Source: Arthrobacter sp.
GTDB taxonomy: Bacteria; Actinomycetota; Actinomycetes; Actinomycetales; Micrococcaceae
Direction of reading: 5' to 3'
Length of the DNA: 35,587 bases
NCBI RefSeq assembly: GCF_031179985.1
Contig: NZ_JAPSHJ010000041.1
Span: forward strand, 1 to 35,587
In this document: one piece after another, positions 8,794 to 15,947 of the stretch
Position numbering within the stretch: position 1 is the first letter of the stretch
Layout of the letters: the number at the start of each line of letters is the position of its first letter
Position numbers and translations under genes: made by a program
The notes under the pieces: generated by a model
Seen by the model: only the letters and a program-made list of their open reading frames with translations
Told to the model about the DNA's origin: nothing
Database searches by the model: none

Positions 8794-9213
8794 TCAGCCG
8801 CCGGTGAAGTAGCAGTCGTAGCTGTCCTGACTGAGGATCCGGCCGCCGCTTACCTCAAAAACCGAAGTGGTCCTCGCCCTGATGATTTCGCCGGAGTCCC
8901 AGTACGGAAGGTCCATTCGGAGGGTCGCTGACCAGTCCGCTTCGATGACCACGCGGCCGCCTTCACAAGTGGTTCGGTTCACCTTGAAGCGCTGGCCGGT
9001 AACAACTTCCCCGCTGTTCTCTGCTCCTGACAGGACGTCCTCCAGGGTTCTGGTCGAACCCTTTGGCGCCAGCACATGCGGCGCTTCGACGAGGACAAAC
9101 TCGTCAGCAAGGAAAGGCCTGATGTCCTCTGCGCCGCCTCCTCCTTCAAGCGTCCGGATAAAGCTGAGCACGCAGGTCAAGGGGTCTGAAGCCAAGGGGT
9201 GCTTTTCTGTCAT
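8794..9213 (-). CDS. SnoaL/NTF2-fold protein of unknown function
   Basis: 139 residues, the usual size for a single NTF2-like alpha+beta cone. The pattern fits: an N-terminal helix (DPLTCVLSFIRTLEGG), FLADEFVLVEAPHVLAPKG, then beta strands GRVVIEADWSATL and IIRARTTSVFEVSGGRILSQDSY. The family includes polyketide cyclases, epoxide hydrolases, isomerases and many uncharacterised proteins, so no reaction is assigned. It converges on the monooxygenase with 21 bases between the stops, so it is not in that operon although it lies beside it. The ATG at 9213 is preceded by TAGGGT plus 6 bases and no Shine-Dalgarno, suggesting a leaderless transcript. Confidence 0.72.
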   Translation of the reverse strand: MTEKHPLASDPLTCVLSFIRTLEGGGGAEDIRPFLADEFVLVEAPHVLAPKGSTRTLEDVLSGAENSGEVVTGQRFKVNRTTCEGGRVVIEADWSATLRMDLPYWDSGEIIRARTTSVFEVSGGRILSQDSYDCYFTGG

Positions 9214-9219
9214 GAAACG

Positions 9220-9225
9220 ACCCTA
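9220..9225 (-). promoter_or_regulatory. -10 box of a leaderless promoter for the SnoaL-like gene
   Basis: On the minus strand TAGGGT is followed by 6 bases (CGTTTC) and then the ATG at 9213. No purine-rich ribosome binding site is present. A GTTGAA-like -35 lies about 16 bases further upstream and is weak. Confidence 0.45.
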
Positions 9226-9291
9226 GCGGAATCGCGCATTTTCAACCCAGCCATCTTCCTTGTCCAGCGGAACCGCCTGCACTGCCGCCCA

Positions 9292-9321
9292 GTGACGGAG
9301 CGTCATCCAACGGCTTAGACT
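9292..9321 (+). promoter_or_regulatory. Leaderless promoter of the lipoprotein gene
   Basis: GTGACG (9292-9297, close to TTGACA) and TAGACT (9316-9321) are 18 bases apart, and the ATG follows 6 bases after the -10 box. There is no clear Shine-Dalgarno beyond a short AGGG next to the ATG. Confidence 0.5.
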
Positions 9322-9327
9322 TCAGGG

Positions 9328-10344
9328 ATGAGTCGCGCACCGCTGACCTCCCGACGGCGGTTCACGTCCGCTCCGGCTTCAGCCGTTGCCTTGGCGATGC
9401 TCGTGACGCTGGTGTCCTGCAGCCCTGGTCCCGGGCCTGAAGGCAGTCCCAATCCCGTGTCTGCGTCTTCTTCCGGGTCTGCATCCACCGCAATCAGCGG
9501 ACTGCCGGCCATAAGTGCACAAATCAACCAGTTCAGGGACAACTATGCCCATCAAATCATTGAAATACAGCTCACTAACAACACCCCTGAACCCGTGACT
9601 GTACTGGACGCCTCCCTTCACAGTGGCCTTTTCAGCGCCGCCATTATCTGGAATTCCGACGCCGGCGGCATCGAACTTCCCGCGAGGCAGACCAAAAGCC
9701 TTCCGGCAAAGCTTTCTGAAGCGACCTGCACACGCGCTGCTGACGCGACGGGAGGCCCGACAAACGTTCCAAGTGACAAATTAATGCTTCGAATCACCAC
9801 CCAGCCGGCGGTGGCTGGTCAAGCAACACTTGAGCCCGTGGATCCACATGGAGTGCTGACCCGGAACAATATGGAACAGTGCGTCAGCAAGGCAGCGGAG
9901 GACATTGCGGAGTTCCGGCCAGTACCGGAACTGGATGCTGCTGGGAAAGGCGGTACCGCCGTCGTCCGTATCCGCATACTCCCCAAGCTGCCGCCCCAGG
10001 AGGGCAGCAGGAGCACACAAGGCGCTGGTGAGCCGCCCAGGGAACCGAGGGTCCTGACCATCGAGAAAATCGACGGCACCCCGCTCATAGCCGAAGAACC
10101 CTCCCAGCCCTGGCCGCGGGATCTGGAGGTGCGGGAGGGCGGACCGGCTTCAGAGCTCCGACTGGTTATCCGTCCGGCCCGGTGTGATCCGCATGCGGTG
10201 GCAGAAGACAAAGTGGGCACGTTGTTTCCGCTGCGGATAACAGTGGCCGGGCAGCAAGGAGTCTTTAAAGTGGACGCAGGTGCCGGGCTTCGGGGCCGCA
10301 TTCATGATTTCGTCATCTCGACCTGCGGACCGCAGCAGGGCTGA
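9328..10344 (+). CDS. Putative lipoprotein, function unknown
   Basis: 338 residues. A type II signal peptide is visible: an arginine-rich start (SRRRF), a hydrophobic stretch (AVALAMLVTL) and a lipobox LVSC with Cys31, followed by a Pro/Gly/Ser-rich linker. The rest looks mostly beta and soluble. Cysteines occur near TCTRA, EQCV, ARCD and STCG, so exported disulfides are possible. I do not recognise a family. The twice-used pattern of NNTPEPVTVLDASL-type strands suggests an Ig-like fold, but this is a guess. It ends 19 bases before def, which has its own promoter-like box, so the pair need not be an operon. Confidence 0.75.
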   Translation: MSRAPLTSRRRFTSAPASAVALAMLVTLVSCSPGPGPEGSPNPVSASSSGSASTAISGLPAISAQINQFRDNYAHQIIEIQLTNNTPEPVTVLDASLHSGLFSAAIIWNSDAGGIELPARQTKSLPAKLSEATCTRAADATGGPTNVPSDKLMLRITTQPAVAGQATLEPVDPHGVLTRNNMEQCVSKAAEDIAEFRPVPELDAAGKGGTAVVRIRILPKLPPQEGSRSTQGAGEPPREPRVLTIEKIDGTPLIAEEPSQPWPRDLEVREGGPASELRLVIRPARCDPHAVAEDKVGTLFPLRITVAGQQGVFKVDAGAGLRGRIHDFVISTCGPQQG

Positions 10345-10351
10345 GCCGCAT

Positions 10352-10357
10352 TAGGCT
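10352..10357 (+). promoter_or_regulatory. -10 box of a leaderless promoter for def
   Basis: TAGGCT lies 6 bases (TTTGGT) before the ATG at 10364. No Shine-Dalgarno is present and no convincing -35 is seen. The same hexamer precedes the S9 peptidase and helY starts. Confidence 0.45.
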
Positions 10358-10363
10358 TTTGGT

Positions 10364-11023
10364 ATGGCCCAGGTTTCAGTCCCCACACCGTCCAGTCCCG
10401 CCGAGATACGGGAGACCGTTCAATCCATCCTGGCATCAGACGGACTTCCACCGATCGTGCAGGTGGGGCATCCTGCGCTGCGCCAGTCCGCCGCCCGTTA
10501 CGACGGACAGCTCACCGATGAGGAACTGGCCGCGCTGATAGGCCTGATGCGCCGGGTCATGCATAACGCTCCCGGAGTGGGTCTGGCTGCCCCGCAGCTT
10601 GGGATCCCGCTTCAGATTGCCGTGGCGGAAGATGGGTTCGACGTCGAGCCTGACATTGCCGGGTTGCGCGAGAGAGCCCCGCTGGACTTCCTGGTACTGC
10701 TCAACCCCTCCTACATAGCCATAGGCGCAGGCCGGGCAGCGTTTTATGAAGGCTGCCTGTCCTTAAACGGCCTGCAGGCGGTGGTGTCGCGGCCGGACCG
10801 CGTTCATCTGACGTACACCACGCCGGAGGGCACTGCGATGCAAGCAGAGTACTCCGGCTGGCAGGCCCGGATTGTTCAGCACGAAACCGACCACCTGCAT
10901 GGCACCTTGTATGTAGACAAGGCCGAACTCCGCTCCCTCACCACAAATGAGGAATACGGGCTTCGCTGGATGGCGCCGGACATCAGCCGGGCGCGGCATG
11001 AACTCGGGTTTCTCCCTGACTGA
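10364..11023 (+). CDS. def: Peptide deformylase
   Basis: 219 residues. All three metal-site motifs are present: GVGLAAPQLG (71-80), EGCLSL (129-134, metal ligand Cys131) and HETDH (173-177, ligands His173 and His177, catalytic Glu174). The enzyme removes the N-formyl group from the initiator methionine of new proteins, using Fe2+ or a related metal. It has about 30 extra N-terminal residues, as in other actinobacterial forms. No fmt gene is adjacent, so it is not in the usual def-fmt pair and may be one of several paralogues. Its TGA directly abuts the TCA (complement of the stop) of the convergent S9 peptidase, with no bases between. Confidence 0.95.
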   Translation: MAQVSVPTPSSPAEIRETVQSILASDGLPPIVQVGHPALRQSAARYDGQLTDEELAALIGLMRRVMHNAPGVGLAAPQLGIPLQIAVAEDGFDVEPDIAGLRERAPLDFLVLLNPSYIAIGAGRAAFYEGCLSLNGLQAVVSRPDRVHLTYTTPEGTAMQAEYSGWQARIVQHETDHLHGTLYVDKAELRSLTTNEEYGLRWMAPDISRARHELGFLPD

Positions 11024-13081
11024 TCAAGCCTTCACGGGGAGGTATTTTGCCCACCAGCGGAGGATGTGTTCGAAGCGCTGCTTGCGGTGGTGGGGAGTTC
11101 CGGACCGCGAAAGTTCATGGTTTTCCCCCGGGAAGATCAGGAACGCTGCCTCCACTCCCTGCTGTTTCAGTGCCGTGAAGTACCGCTGCCCCTGTTCTAC
11201 CGGACACCGCAGGTCCTCCTCACTGTGGATCACGAGCGTGGGGGTACGCACTGCAGAAATGGTGGCCATGGGGCTCTGGGCAGCCATTTCCTCCGGCGCT
11301 GGCCCGGTGTACTCGCCACCGAAGAACCATCCAATGTCAGAAGAGCCCACGAAACTGACCGGATCAAGGAATCCCCGTTCCACAATGGCCGCTTTGAAAC
11401 GGTGATCCTGGCTGATGGTCCATGCGGTGAGATAGCCGCCGTAGGAGCCACCCATGATGCCCAATTCGGTGGAATCCAGTTCCTGGAACTTCTCCAATGC
11501 GCCGTCGAGGAACGCCAGAACGTCCTGCATATCAACGGTGCCCATTTTTCCCTTAATGGAACGACCGTGGGCCTGGCCATAGCCCGCCGAGCCGCGAGGG
11601 TTGCACATCAGGACGGCGTATCCTGCCTCCGCATAAACCTGGGCCTCGTCGAAAACTCCAACCGTGTACTGGGCGAACGGCCCGCCGTGGATGTTGAGCA
11701 GCACCGGGTGGGGACCCTTGCCCGGAGGCATAACAAGCCAGCCGTGCACCGGATGACCGTCCTGGGAACTGAAGGTGAGTTCCCGGGGTTCAATAATGCC
11801 GGCTTCGGTCCGCAGCCGCGCTGAGAAATCGGTGAGCAGCCTCAGTTGGCCAGCCTCAAGGATGGCCACGTCACCGGCAGTGGCTGAATCCCCAAAGGTG
11901 ACGAAGATCGAGCCTCCTCCCGACCCCGCGCCCACAACCACCCGGTCCCCGTGGACCAGGAGCGCGTTATTGCCGGTGGCGCCGAATTCCAGCAGTTCCA
12001 CAGTGCCCTGGGCGTTGTTAAGGACGAGCGCCGAATCGTCCCCCTGCAGTTCGAGCAGCCCACCGCCTGTATCCAGATCCATGTTCTCGACGTCGCTCAT
12101 GCACGTGGGGTCACCACCGCCCGAAGGAATAACGTACATGGCGGTATTCCGGGCCACGAAGTCCAGCCCGGAGGTGCCCAGATCCTGAGCGAGGTAGAAG
12201 AGCCACTTGCCGTCCCGGCTCTGCCTGACGGTGTGGATTGCCTGCCGAGGGCCGTCAACCGATAGCACAGGAACGGGTTCCTGGACACCCGCCACGGCCA
12301 AGGAATAGATACCGGTGGCCAGATCGCCGTCGCTTCCTTCGTGGAGTGCTGCCACAAAGAAGATAGTGGCTCCGTCGCTGCTGAACGTCGCGCTTTCATG
12401 GTCAACTGGAGCCGAAGTCAGCTGCCGGGCGGGAGGCACTGTCTCGTCCTCGGGCACGTCGGGTGAATCCTTCGAAGCATGCTGATCCGCCGAGTCCGTG
12501 GCCACGTTCCTCTTTTGGGCGGCACGGCCGGAGCGCACCACCTTGGGCTCGTCGTCGAGATCCGGGACGTGAACGAGAAACAACTGCAGCGGCTTATCGG
12601 CGGTGTAGCCCACGCCGTTCATCCGGTACTTGTAGTCCGTGATCAGGCGGGCGTCCTCTGCGGCAGATGAGACGCCGTCGACTGTTCCGTAGCGGCCTTC
12701 CTCCGGAGTTCTGGCAGCGAACACAATCCGGTGCGAGTCCGGTGCCCAGGCAAAGTAGGAGACGCCAAGTTTCGCATTGGTGATCACCTGAGGCTCTCCT
12801 CCGGCCGCATCCACTACATGCAGTTGGAACTTCCCCTCCGATGACGTGCGGAGAAATGCCAGCACACGCCCGTCCGGAGAAAACGCCGGGGATGTGTCAC
12901 GGAACCCGCGGGTGAGTCTCCGGGGCAGTCTTTCGGGATTCCGGGAGATGCTCCAAAGCTGGCCTACATAGGTGTCAGCGTCGAAGTCCGGATGGACAAC
13001 GGACACGACGGCCCTCGTGCCGTCGGGATGGACGGTGGGTGCAGATACGGAATTCAGCAGCGGCAGGTGTTCTGGTTTCAC
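11024..13081 (-). CDS. S9 family serine peptidase (prolyl oligopeptidase/acylaminoacyl-peptidase type)
   Basis: 685 residues from GTG 13081. The N-terminal two thirds form a beta-propeller with repeated WD40/PD40-like strands (SPAFSPDGRVLAFLRTSS, YFAWAPDSHRIVFAAR, SATFSSDGATIFFVA), which gates access. The C-terminal alpha/beta hydrolase carries the nucleophile Ser546 in GGSYGGYLT, a probable Asp in HSEEDLRCPV and His in FPGENHELSRSG. Such enzymes cleave short peptides or acylated N-terminal residues in the cytoplasm; no signal peptide is seen. The open frame extends to 13141, but GTG 13081 gives the family-like start (KPEHLPLLNSV) and has TAGGCT 7 bases upstream, while the longer form would nearly reach the divergent gene. 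Confidence 0.88.
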   Translation of the reverse strand: MKPEHLPLLNSVSAPTVHPDGTRAVVSVVHPDFDADTYVGQLWSISRNPERLPRRLTRGFRDTSPAFSPDGRVLAFLRTSSEGKFQLHVVDAAGGEPQVITNAKLGVSYFAWAPDSHRIVFAARTPEEGRYGTVDGVSSAAEDARLITDYKYRMNGVGYTADKPLQLFLVHVPDLDDEPKVVRSGRAAQKRNVATDSADQHASKDSPDVPEDETVPPARQLTSAPVDHESATFSSDGATIFFVAALHEGSDGDLATGIYSLAVAGVQEPVPVLSVDGPRQAIHTVRQSRDGKWLFYLAQDLGTSGLDFVARNTAMYVIPSGGGDPTCMSDVENMDLDTGGGLLELQGDDSALVLNNAQGTVELLEFGATGNNALLVHGDRVVVGAGSGGGSIFVTFGDSATAGDVAILEAGQLRLLTDFSARLRTEAGIIEPRELTFSSQDGHPVHGWLVMPPGKGPHPVLLNIHGGPFAQYTVGVFDEAQVYAEAGYAVLMCNPRGSAGYGQAHGRSIKGKMGTVDMQDVLAFLDGALEKFQELDSTELGIMGGSYGGYLTAWTISQDHRFKAAIVERGFLDPVSFVGSSDIGWFFGGEYTGPAPEEMAAQSPMATISAVRTPTLVIHSEEDLRCPVEQGQRYFTALKQQGVEAAFLIFPGENHELSRSGTPHHRKQRFEHILRWWAKYLPVKA

Positions 13082-13088
13082 TCTTGCG

Positions 13089-13117
13089 AGCCTAGTTGTT
13101 CCTTCGAAGGGTGGGAA
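13089..13117 (-). promoter_or_regulatory. Leaderless promoter of the S9 peptidase gene
   Basis: On the minus strand TTCCCA (13117-13112) and TAGGCT (13094-13089) are 17 bases apart, and the -10 box is 7 bases before GTG 13081. This supports the GTG as the start. The divergent promoter of the methyltransferase gene lies about 25 bases away. Confidence 0.5.
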
Positions 13118-13142
13118 ACACCCTAGTGATGAACAGGCCACT

Positions 13143-13148
13143 TAAGAT
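13143..13148 (+). promoter_or_regulatory. -10 box of a leaderless promoter for the RlmA-like gene
   Basis: TAAGAT is followed by 6 bases (GGGGCT) and the ATG at 13155. GGGG is too close to the ATG for a normal ribosome binding site. No strong -35 is visible. Confidence 0.45.
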
Positions 13149-13154
13149 GGGGCT

Positions 13155-14018
13155 ATGCCTTCTGACGCCGTCCACTCGCTGCTGTGCCCCGTCTGCCGGC
13201 AAGCCTTGGGTTACGGCACGGGGGAAGTGCCCACGTTGAAGTGCCCTGCCGGTCACAGTTTTGATGCCGCCAGGCAGGGATACTTCAACTTCCTGGTGGG
13301 CAAGGGAACTGCCTTCGAAGCAGACTCTGCCGATATGGTGGCGGCTCGCAGCGATTTTCTGTCTCATGGGCATTATGACGAGCTGGCGCTCGTCATCGCG
13401 GACACCGCCGCGCCTGCCCTCGCCGCAGCCAAGCCTGCTGTGCTTGACGCCGGGACCGGAACCGGACACTATCTGCGGGCGATTCTGGACAGGTTCCCGG
13501 CTGCAGCCATCGGCCTGGACATCTCCAAGTTCGCCTTGCGGCGCGCTGCCAGATTGAACCCGGACGTCATCAACATTGTCTGCGATGTGTGGCAACCCCT
13601 TCCGCTGACGGATCGGTCAGTCGATGTCGTCACCGTCGTCTTCGCTCCGCGCAACCCAGCCGAGTTCTCCCGGGTCCTGCGTCCGGGTGGGAGACTCATA
13701 GTGGTGACGCCCAGACCTGGTCACCTGGCCGAAGTGGCTGGAACAACCGGAATGCTGGGATTGGAGGCAGCCAAGGAGGAACGGCTGGCAGCCTCCATGA
13801 ACGGCGCGTTCAGCGAACTGTCCACCCGGGAGCTGGATCTCGACTTGAGCCTGCCGGCGGCGGACGTCGTCAATTTGGCGCTGATGGGGCCGGCCGGGCA
13901 CCATCTGGACCGAACGGCGCTTCCTGAGCTGCTGGCCTCCCTGCCGGCCCGAACGAGAGTTTCTGCCCGTTTCCGGATCACCGCTTTTGAACCCCGGCCT
14001 TGGCTCCTTAACTCCTGA
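13155..14018 (+). CDS. 23S rRNA (guanine-N1)-methyltransferase, RlmA/TlrB family
   Basis: 287 residues. An N-terminal zinc finger is formed by Cys11, Cys14, Cys30 and His34 (CPVC and CPAGH), followed by the family segment FDAARQGYFNFL. The SAM domain has motif I VLDAGTGTGHYL (about 95-105), the acidic end of strand 2 in GLDISKFALRRAA, and VVTVVFAPRNPAEFSRVLRPGGRL. Enzymes of this family methylate G745 (RlmA-I) or G748 (RlmA-II/TlrB) in helix 35 of 23S rRNA, near the macrolide site in the peptide exit tunnel. Gram-positive members usually act on G748; which base is used here cannot be decided by eye. It is divergent from the S9 peptidase and likely leaderless. Confidence 0.85.
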   Translation: MPSDAVHSLLCPVCRQALGYGTGEVPTLKCPAGHSFDAARQGYFNFLVGKGTAFEADSADMVAARSDFLSHGHYDELALVIADTAAPALAAAKPAVLDAGTGTGHYLRAILDRFPAAAIGLDISKFALRRAARLNPDVINIVCDVWQPLPLTDRSVDVVTVVFAPRNPAEFSRVLRPGGRLIVVTPRPGHLAEVAGTTGMLGLEAAKEERLAASMNGAFSELSTRELDLDLSLPAADVVNLALMGPAGHHLDRTALPELLASLPARTRVSARFRITAFEPRPWLLNS

Positions 14019-14162
14019 ATCCCGAGTGTCCGAGATAACGACTTGGCCACTTTCCGTACCTCTGCTCCGGGCCCTCCCCTCCCCCTCAGGGTTCGGACTA
14101 CGATGGAAGCACAGTTACTGAGGGTCTGCTCCCGCAGGTCCCGGCGACGAAGGGGGAGCTAC

Positions 14163-14621
14163 ATGTTTGATTGGCTTGGCGAGAACTGGTGGGCTTTGTG
14201 GCTGACGGTTTTCCTGGCGTTTGCCGTGGTGGAAATGCTCACCTTGGACCTGTTCTTCATTATGCTCGGCGGTGGCGCCCTTGCTGCCCTGGTGGCGGAT
14301 TTTGCCGGCGCCGACCTCTGGCTGCAGATCATCGTATTCTGCGTCGTGTCACTCCTCATGGTTGGCCTCGTCCGGCCAGTGGCGCTCAAACACCTGCATA
14401 AAGGCCCTGCTGAACAGCGGACAAACGTGGACCGCCTTATCGGGGAATCAGCGCTGGTCATGGAATCCGTCAGTTCCGACGGCGGTCTGGTCAAGATCGG
14501 GGGCGACGTGTGGAGTGCTCGTTCCAAAGATGGAATTCTTGAGGCGGGCCAGCGTGTGGTGGTGTCCGCCATCGAAGGAGCCACCGCCGTCGTCGTTCCC
14601 CAGCCGGAACCCGTACAGTAA
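14163..14621 (+). CDS. NfeD family membrane protein
   Basis: 152 residues from ATG 14163, which has a strong GGGGGAG box 5-11 bases upstream. The frame is open further 5' (to 14043), but that part is Arg-rich and non-family-like. Two or three membrane segments occupy about residues 8-80 (WWALWLTVFLAFAVVEML, FFIMLGGGALAALVADF, LWLQIIVFCVVSLLMVGLV). The C-terminal part (95-150) is the small OB-fold domain typical of NfeD. NfeD proteins form a conserved pair with SPFH/stomatin proteins, and the next gene is one. The pair is thought to organise membrane domains or quality control; no direct function is established here. There are 144 bases before it with no clear promoter. Confidence 0.85.
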   Translation: MFDWLGENWWALWLTVFLAFAVVEMLTLDLFFIMLGGGALAALVADFAGADLWLQIIVFCVVSLLMVGLVRPVALKHLHKGPAEQRTNVDRLIGESALVMESVSSDGGLVKIGGDVWSARSKDGILEAGQRVVVSAIEGATAVVVPQPEPVQ

Positions 14622-14735
14622 TCGCCACCGGCATCGCTGCCGGAGCAAAAGAGTGTGAACGGCCCCTGCATCCGCCGGGAGACCGCGCTTGCGTATTCAG
14701 CTTTGAATACAACTATTGGGGAATGAAGGAGATGC

Positions 14736-15686
14736 ATGGATATCGCAGTCACGATCGTGCTGCTGGTTCTGATCGTTTTCGTAATTATCGTGCTTGTACG
14801 CTCGGTGCGGATTGTGCCGCAGGCGCGGGCAGGAGTGGTAGAACGGCTCGGAAAGTACCAGCGAACCCTCAACCCGGGACTTACTATCCTGATCCCCTTC
14901 GTGGACAGGCTGCTCCCGCTCCTGGACCTCCGGGAACAAGTGGTTTCCTTCCCTCCGCAGCCGGTGATTACCGAAGACAACCTGGTGGTTTCGATCGACA
15001 CGGTTGTGTATTTCCAGGTGACGGACCCGCGGGCTGCAACCTATGAAATCGCCAACTACATCCAGGCGGTCGAACAGCTGACCACCACCACCCTGCGTAA
15101 TGTCGTCGGTGGCCTGAACCTCGAAGAGGCCTTGACCTCCCGCGACCAGATCAATGGTCAGTTGCGAGGCGTGCTGGACGAGGCCACCGGCCGCTGGGGT
15201 ATCCGCGTTTCACGCGTGGAACTGAAGGCGATTGATCCGCCCCACTCCATCCAGGATTCGATGGAAAAGCAGATGCGTGCCGAACGGGACCGGCGTGCGG
15301 CCATCCTCACCGCCGAGGGCACCAAGCAGTCGGCCATTCTCACCGCAGAGGGCCAGCGGCAGGCAGCCATCCTCAAGGCCGAGGGCGACGCAAAGGCCGC
15401 CATCCTGCGCGCCGACGGTGAAGCCCAGGCGATCCAGAAGGTCTTCGACGCAATCCATAAGGGCAACCCCGATCAGAAGCTGCTGGCTTACCAGTACCTG
15501 CAGACGCTGCCCAAGTTGGCGGAAGGATCGTCAAACAAACTGTGGATCATCCCCAGCGAAGTGGGCGAGGCACTCAAGGGCATTGGCAACGCCCTGGGTG
15601 GGACCAACATGGACTCCGAAGGCCTCTTCGGCGCGGGCGCCCCGGCAAGACCAACCACCGAAAAACAGGCCGTGGATCGTCCTTAG
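14736..15686 (+). CDS. SPFH/band 7 (stomatin-like, paraslipin type) membrane protein
   Basis: 316 residues. There is one N-terminal membrane segment (about 4-22, IVLLVLIVFVIIVLV), then the SPFH domain (about 25-190) with family sequences VRIVPQARAGVVERLGKY, LNPGLTILIPF and PVITEDNLVVSIDTVVYFQV. It is followed by a helical coiled-coil region with four tandem 11-residue units (189-232) and a Gly-rich tail. Such proteins oligomerise into large rings on the membrane and scaffold microdomains, often with NfeD, encoded directly upstream. AAGGAG 4 bases before ATG 14736 is the ribosome binding site. In Mycobacterium the homologous stomatin-like protein is also next to an NfeD-like gene. Confidence 0.88.
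   Translation: MDIAVTIVLLVLIVFVIIVLVRSVRIVPQARAGVVERLGKYQRTLNPGLTILIPFVDRLLPLLDLREQVVSFPPQPVITEDNLVVSIDTVVYFQVTDPRAATYEIANYIQAVEQLTTTTLRNVVGGLNLEEALTSRDQINGQLRGVLDEATGRWGIRVSRVELKAIDPPHSIQDSMEKQMRAERDRRAAILTAEGTKQSAILTAEGQRQAAILKAEGDAKAAILRADGEAQAIQKVFDAIHKGNPDQKLLAYQYLQTLPKLAEGSSNKLWIIPSEVGEALKGIGNALGGTNMDSEGLFGAGAPARPTTEKQAVDRP
15300..15431 (+). repeat. Four tandem 33-bp coding repeats in the SPFH gene
   Basis: Units 15300-15332, 15333-15365, 15366-15398 and 15399-15431 each encode an 11-residue motif AIL-x-A-(E/D)-G-x-x-x-(A/S). The units agree well in protein but vary at third positions and in the last four residues, so they are an old, selected repeat, not a recent slippage product. Hendecad spacing fits a right-handed coiled coil. 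Confidence 0.85.
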
Positions 15687-15696
15687 GGCCTTTAAG

Positions 15697-15730
15697 AGGA
15701 GGAGTTGCCCGGGACCGGGCAACTCCTCCT
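15697..15730 (+). terminator. Rho-independent terminator after the SPFH gene
   Basis: The arms 15697-15710 and 15717-15730 are perfectly complementary over 14 bp, extended inward by two G-C pairs, leaving a 2-base loop in the strictest reading or a 4-6-base loop in practice. A T-rich stretch (TTGCTTGATTCTTGC) follows. It starts 10 bases after the stop and separates this gene from the rbpA promoter region. Confidence 0.8.
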
Positions 15731-15755
15731 TTGCTTGATTCTTGCTTCGCTCTTT

Positions 15756-15784
15756 TTGCTTGGCTGTAGAAGGAACCGTATAAT
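15756..15784 (+). promoter_or_regulatory. Housekeeping-type promoter P1 of rbpA
   Basis: TTGCTT (15756-15761) and a perfect TATAAT (15779-15784) are 17 bases apart. This is one of the two perfect -10 boxes recognised in the window. Transcription would start near 15791, leaving about 150 bases of leader before rbpA. Confidence 0.7.
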
Positions 15785-15815
15785 AGGATATTTGTCCGAC
15801 CGGTTCAATAAGGCT

Positions 15816-15842
15816 GGAACAAGAATGCTGCGGAAAGCGTTG
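15816..15842 (+). promoter_or_regulatory. SigR/SigH-like promoter P2 of rbpA
   Basis: GGAAC (15816-15820), 18 bases, then GTTG (15839-15842) fits the GGAAT/C-N18-19-GTT pattern recognised by SigR of Streptomyces and SigH of Mycobacterium. rbpA is a known SigR target in Streptomyces coelicolor. Transcription would start near 15849, leaving about 95 bases of leader. Confidence 0.5.
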
Positions 15843-15947
15843 GAGTTAACGATGCAACGTAGTGCAAACCGTAGTCCGGGGGCTGTCACTTACCTCCGGC
15901 TAGCGCAGAGCCAGGCTCTGCGAACCGACCAAAGGGAGAAATCATGA
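15825..15947 (+). CDS. Possible 40-residue leader ORF overlapping the rbpA start
   Basis: The frame from ATG 15825 (start MLRKALELTMQRS) runs to TGA 15945-15947, which overlaps the rbpA ATG as ATGA. A weak GGAAC lies 4-8 bases upstream of its ATG. A second in-frame ATG at 15852 is very close to the start point predicted for the SigR-like promoter, so each promoter could give a different leader peptide. The sequence is basic and polar with no recognised family. Coupling by the ATGA overlap is plausible, but rbpA has a good Shine-Dalgarno of its own. In a GC-rich genome an open frame of this size can occur by chance, so this is only a candidate. Confidence 0.3.
   Translation: MLRKALELTMQRSANRSPGAVTYLRLAQSQALRTDQREKS
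15904..15922 (+). promoter_or_regulatory. Hairpin in the rbpA leader just upstream of the ribosome binding site
   Basis: CGCAGAGCC and GGCTCTGCG are inverted repeats around a single base, ending 10 bases before the GGGAG of rbpA. A second short stem lies just upstream (CCGGGGG with CCTCCGG, one wobble). They could affect translation of rbpA. Confidence 0.4.

Noticed and set aside
9269..9294. GGAAC-N18-GTG upstream of the lipoprotein gene, similar to a SigR promoter
   Set aside because: The -10 element should be GTT. A better leaderless promoter overlaps it.
14043..14162. Longer start for the NfeD gene
   Set aside because: The added residues are Arg- and Pro-rich and unlike the family, and a strong ribosome binding site precedes ATG 14163.
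14628..14643. 6-bp inverted repeat CCGGCA/TGCCGG between the NfeD and SPFH genes
   Set aside because: The stem is short, has no T-run, and the two genes are expected to be co-transcribed.
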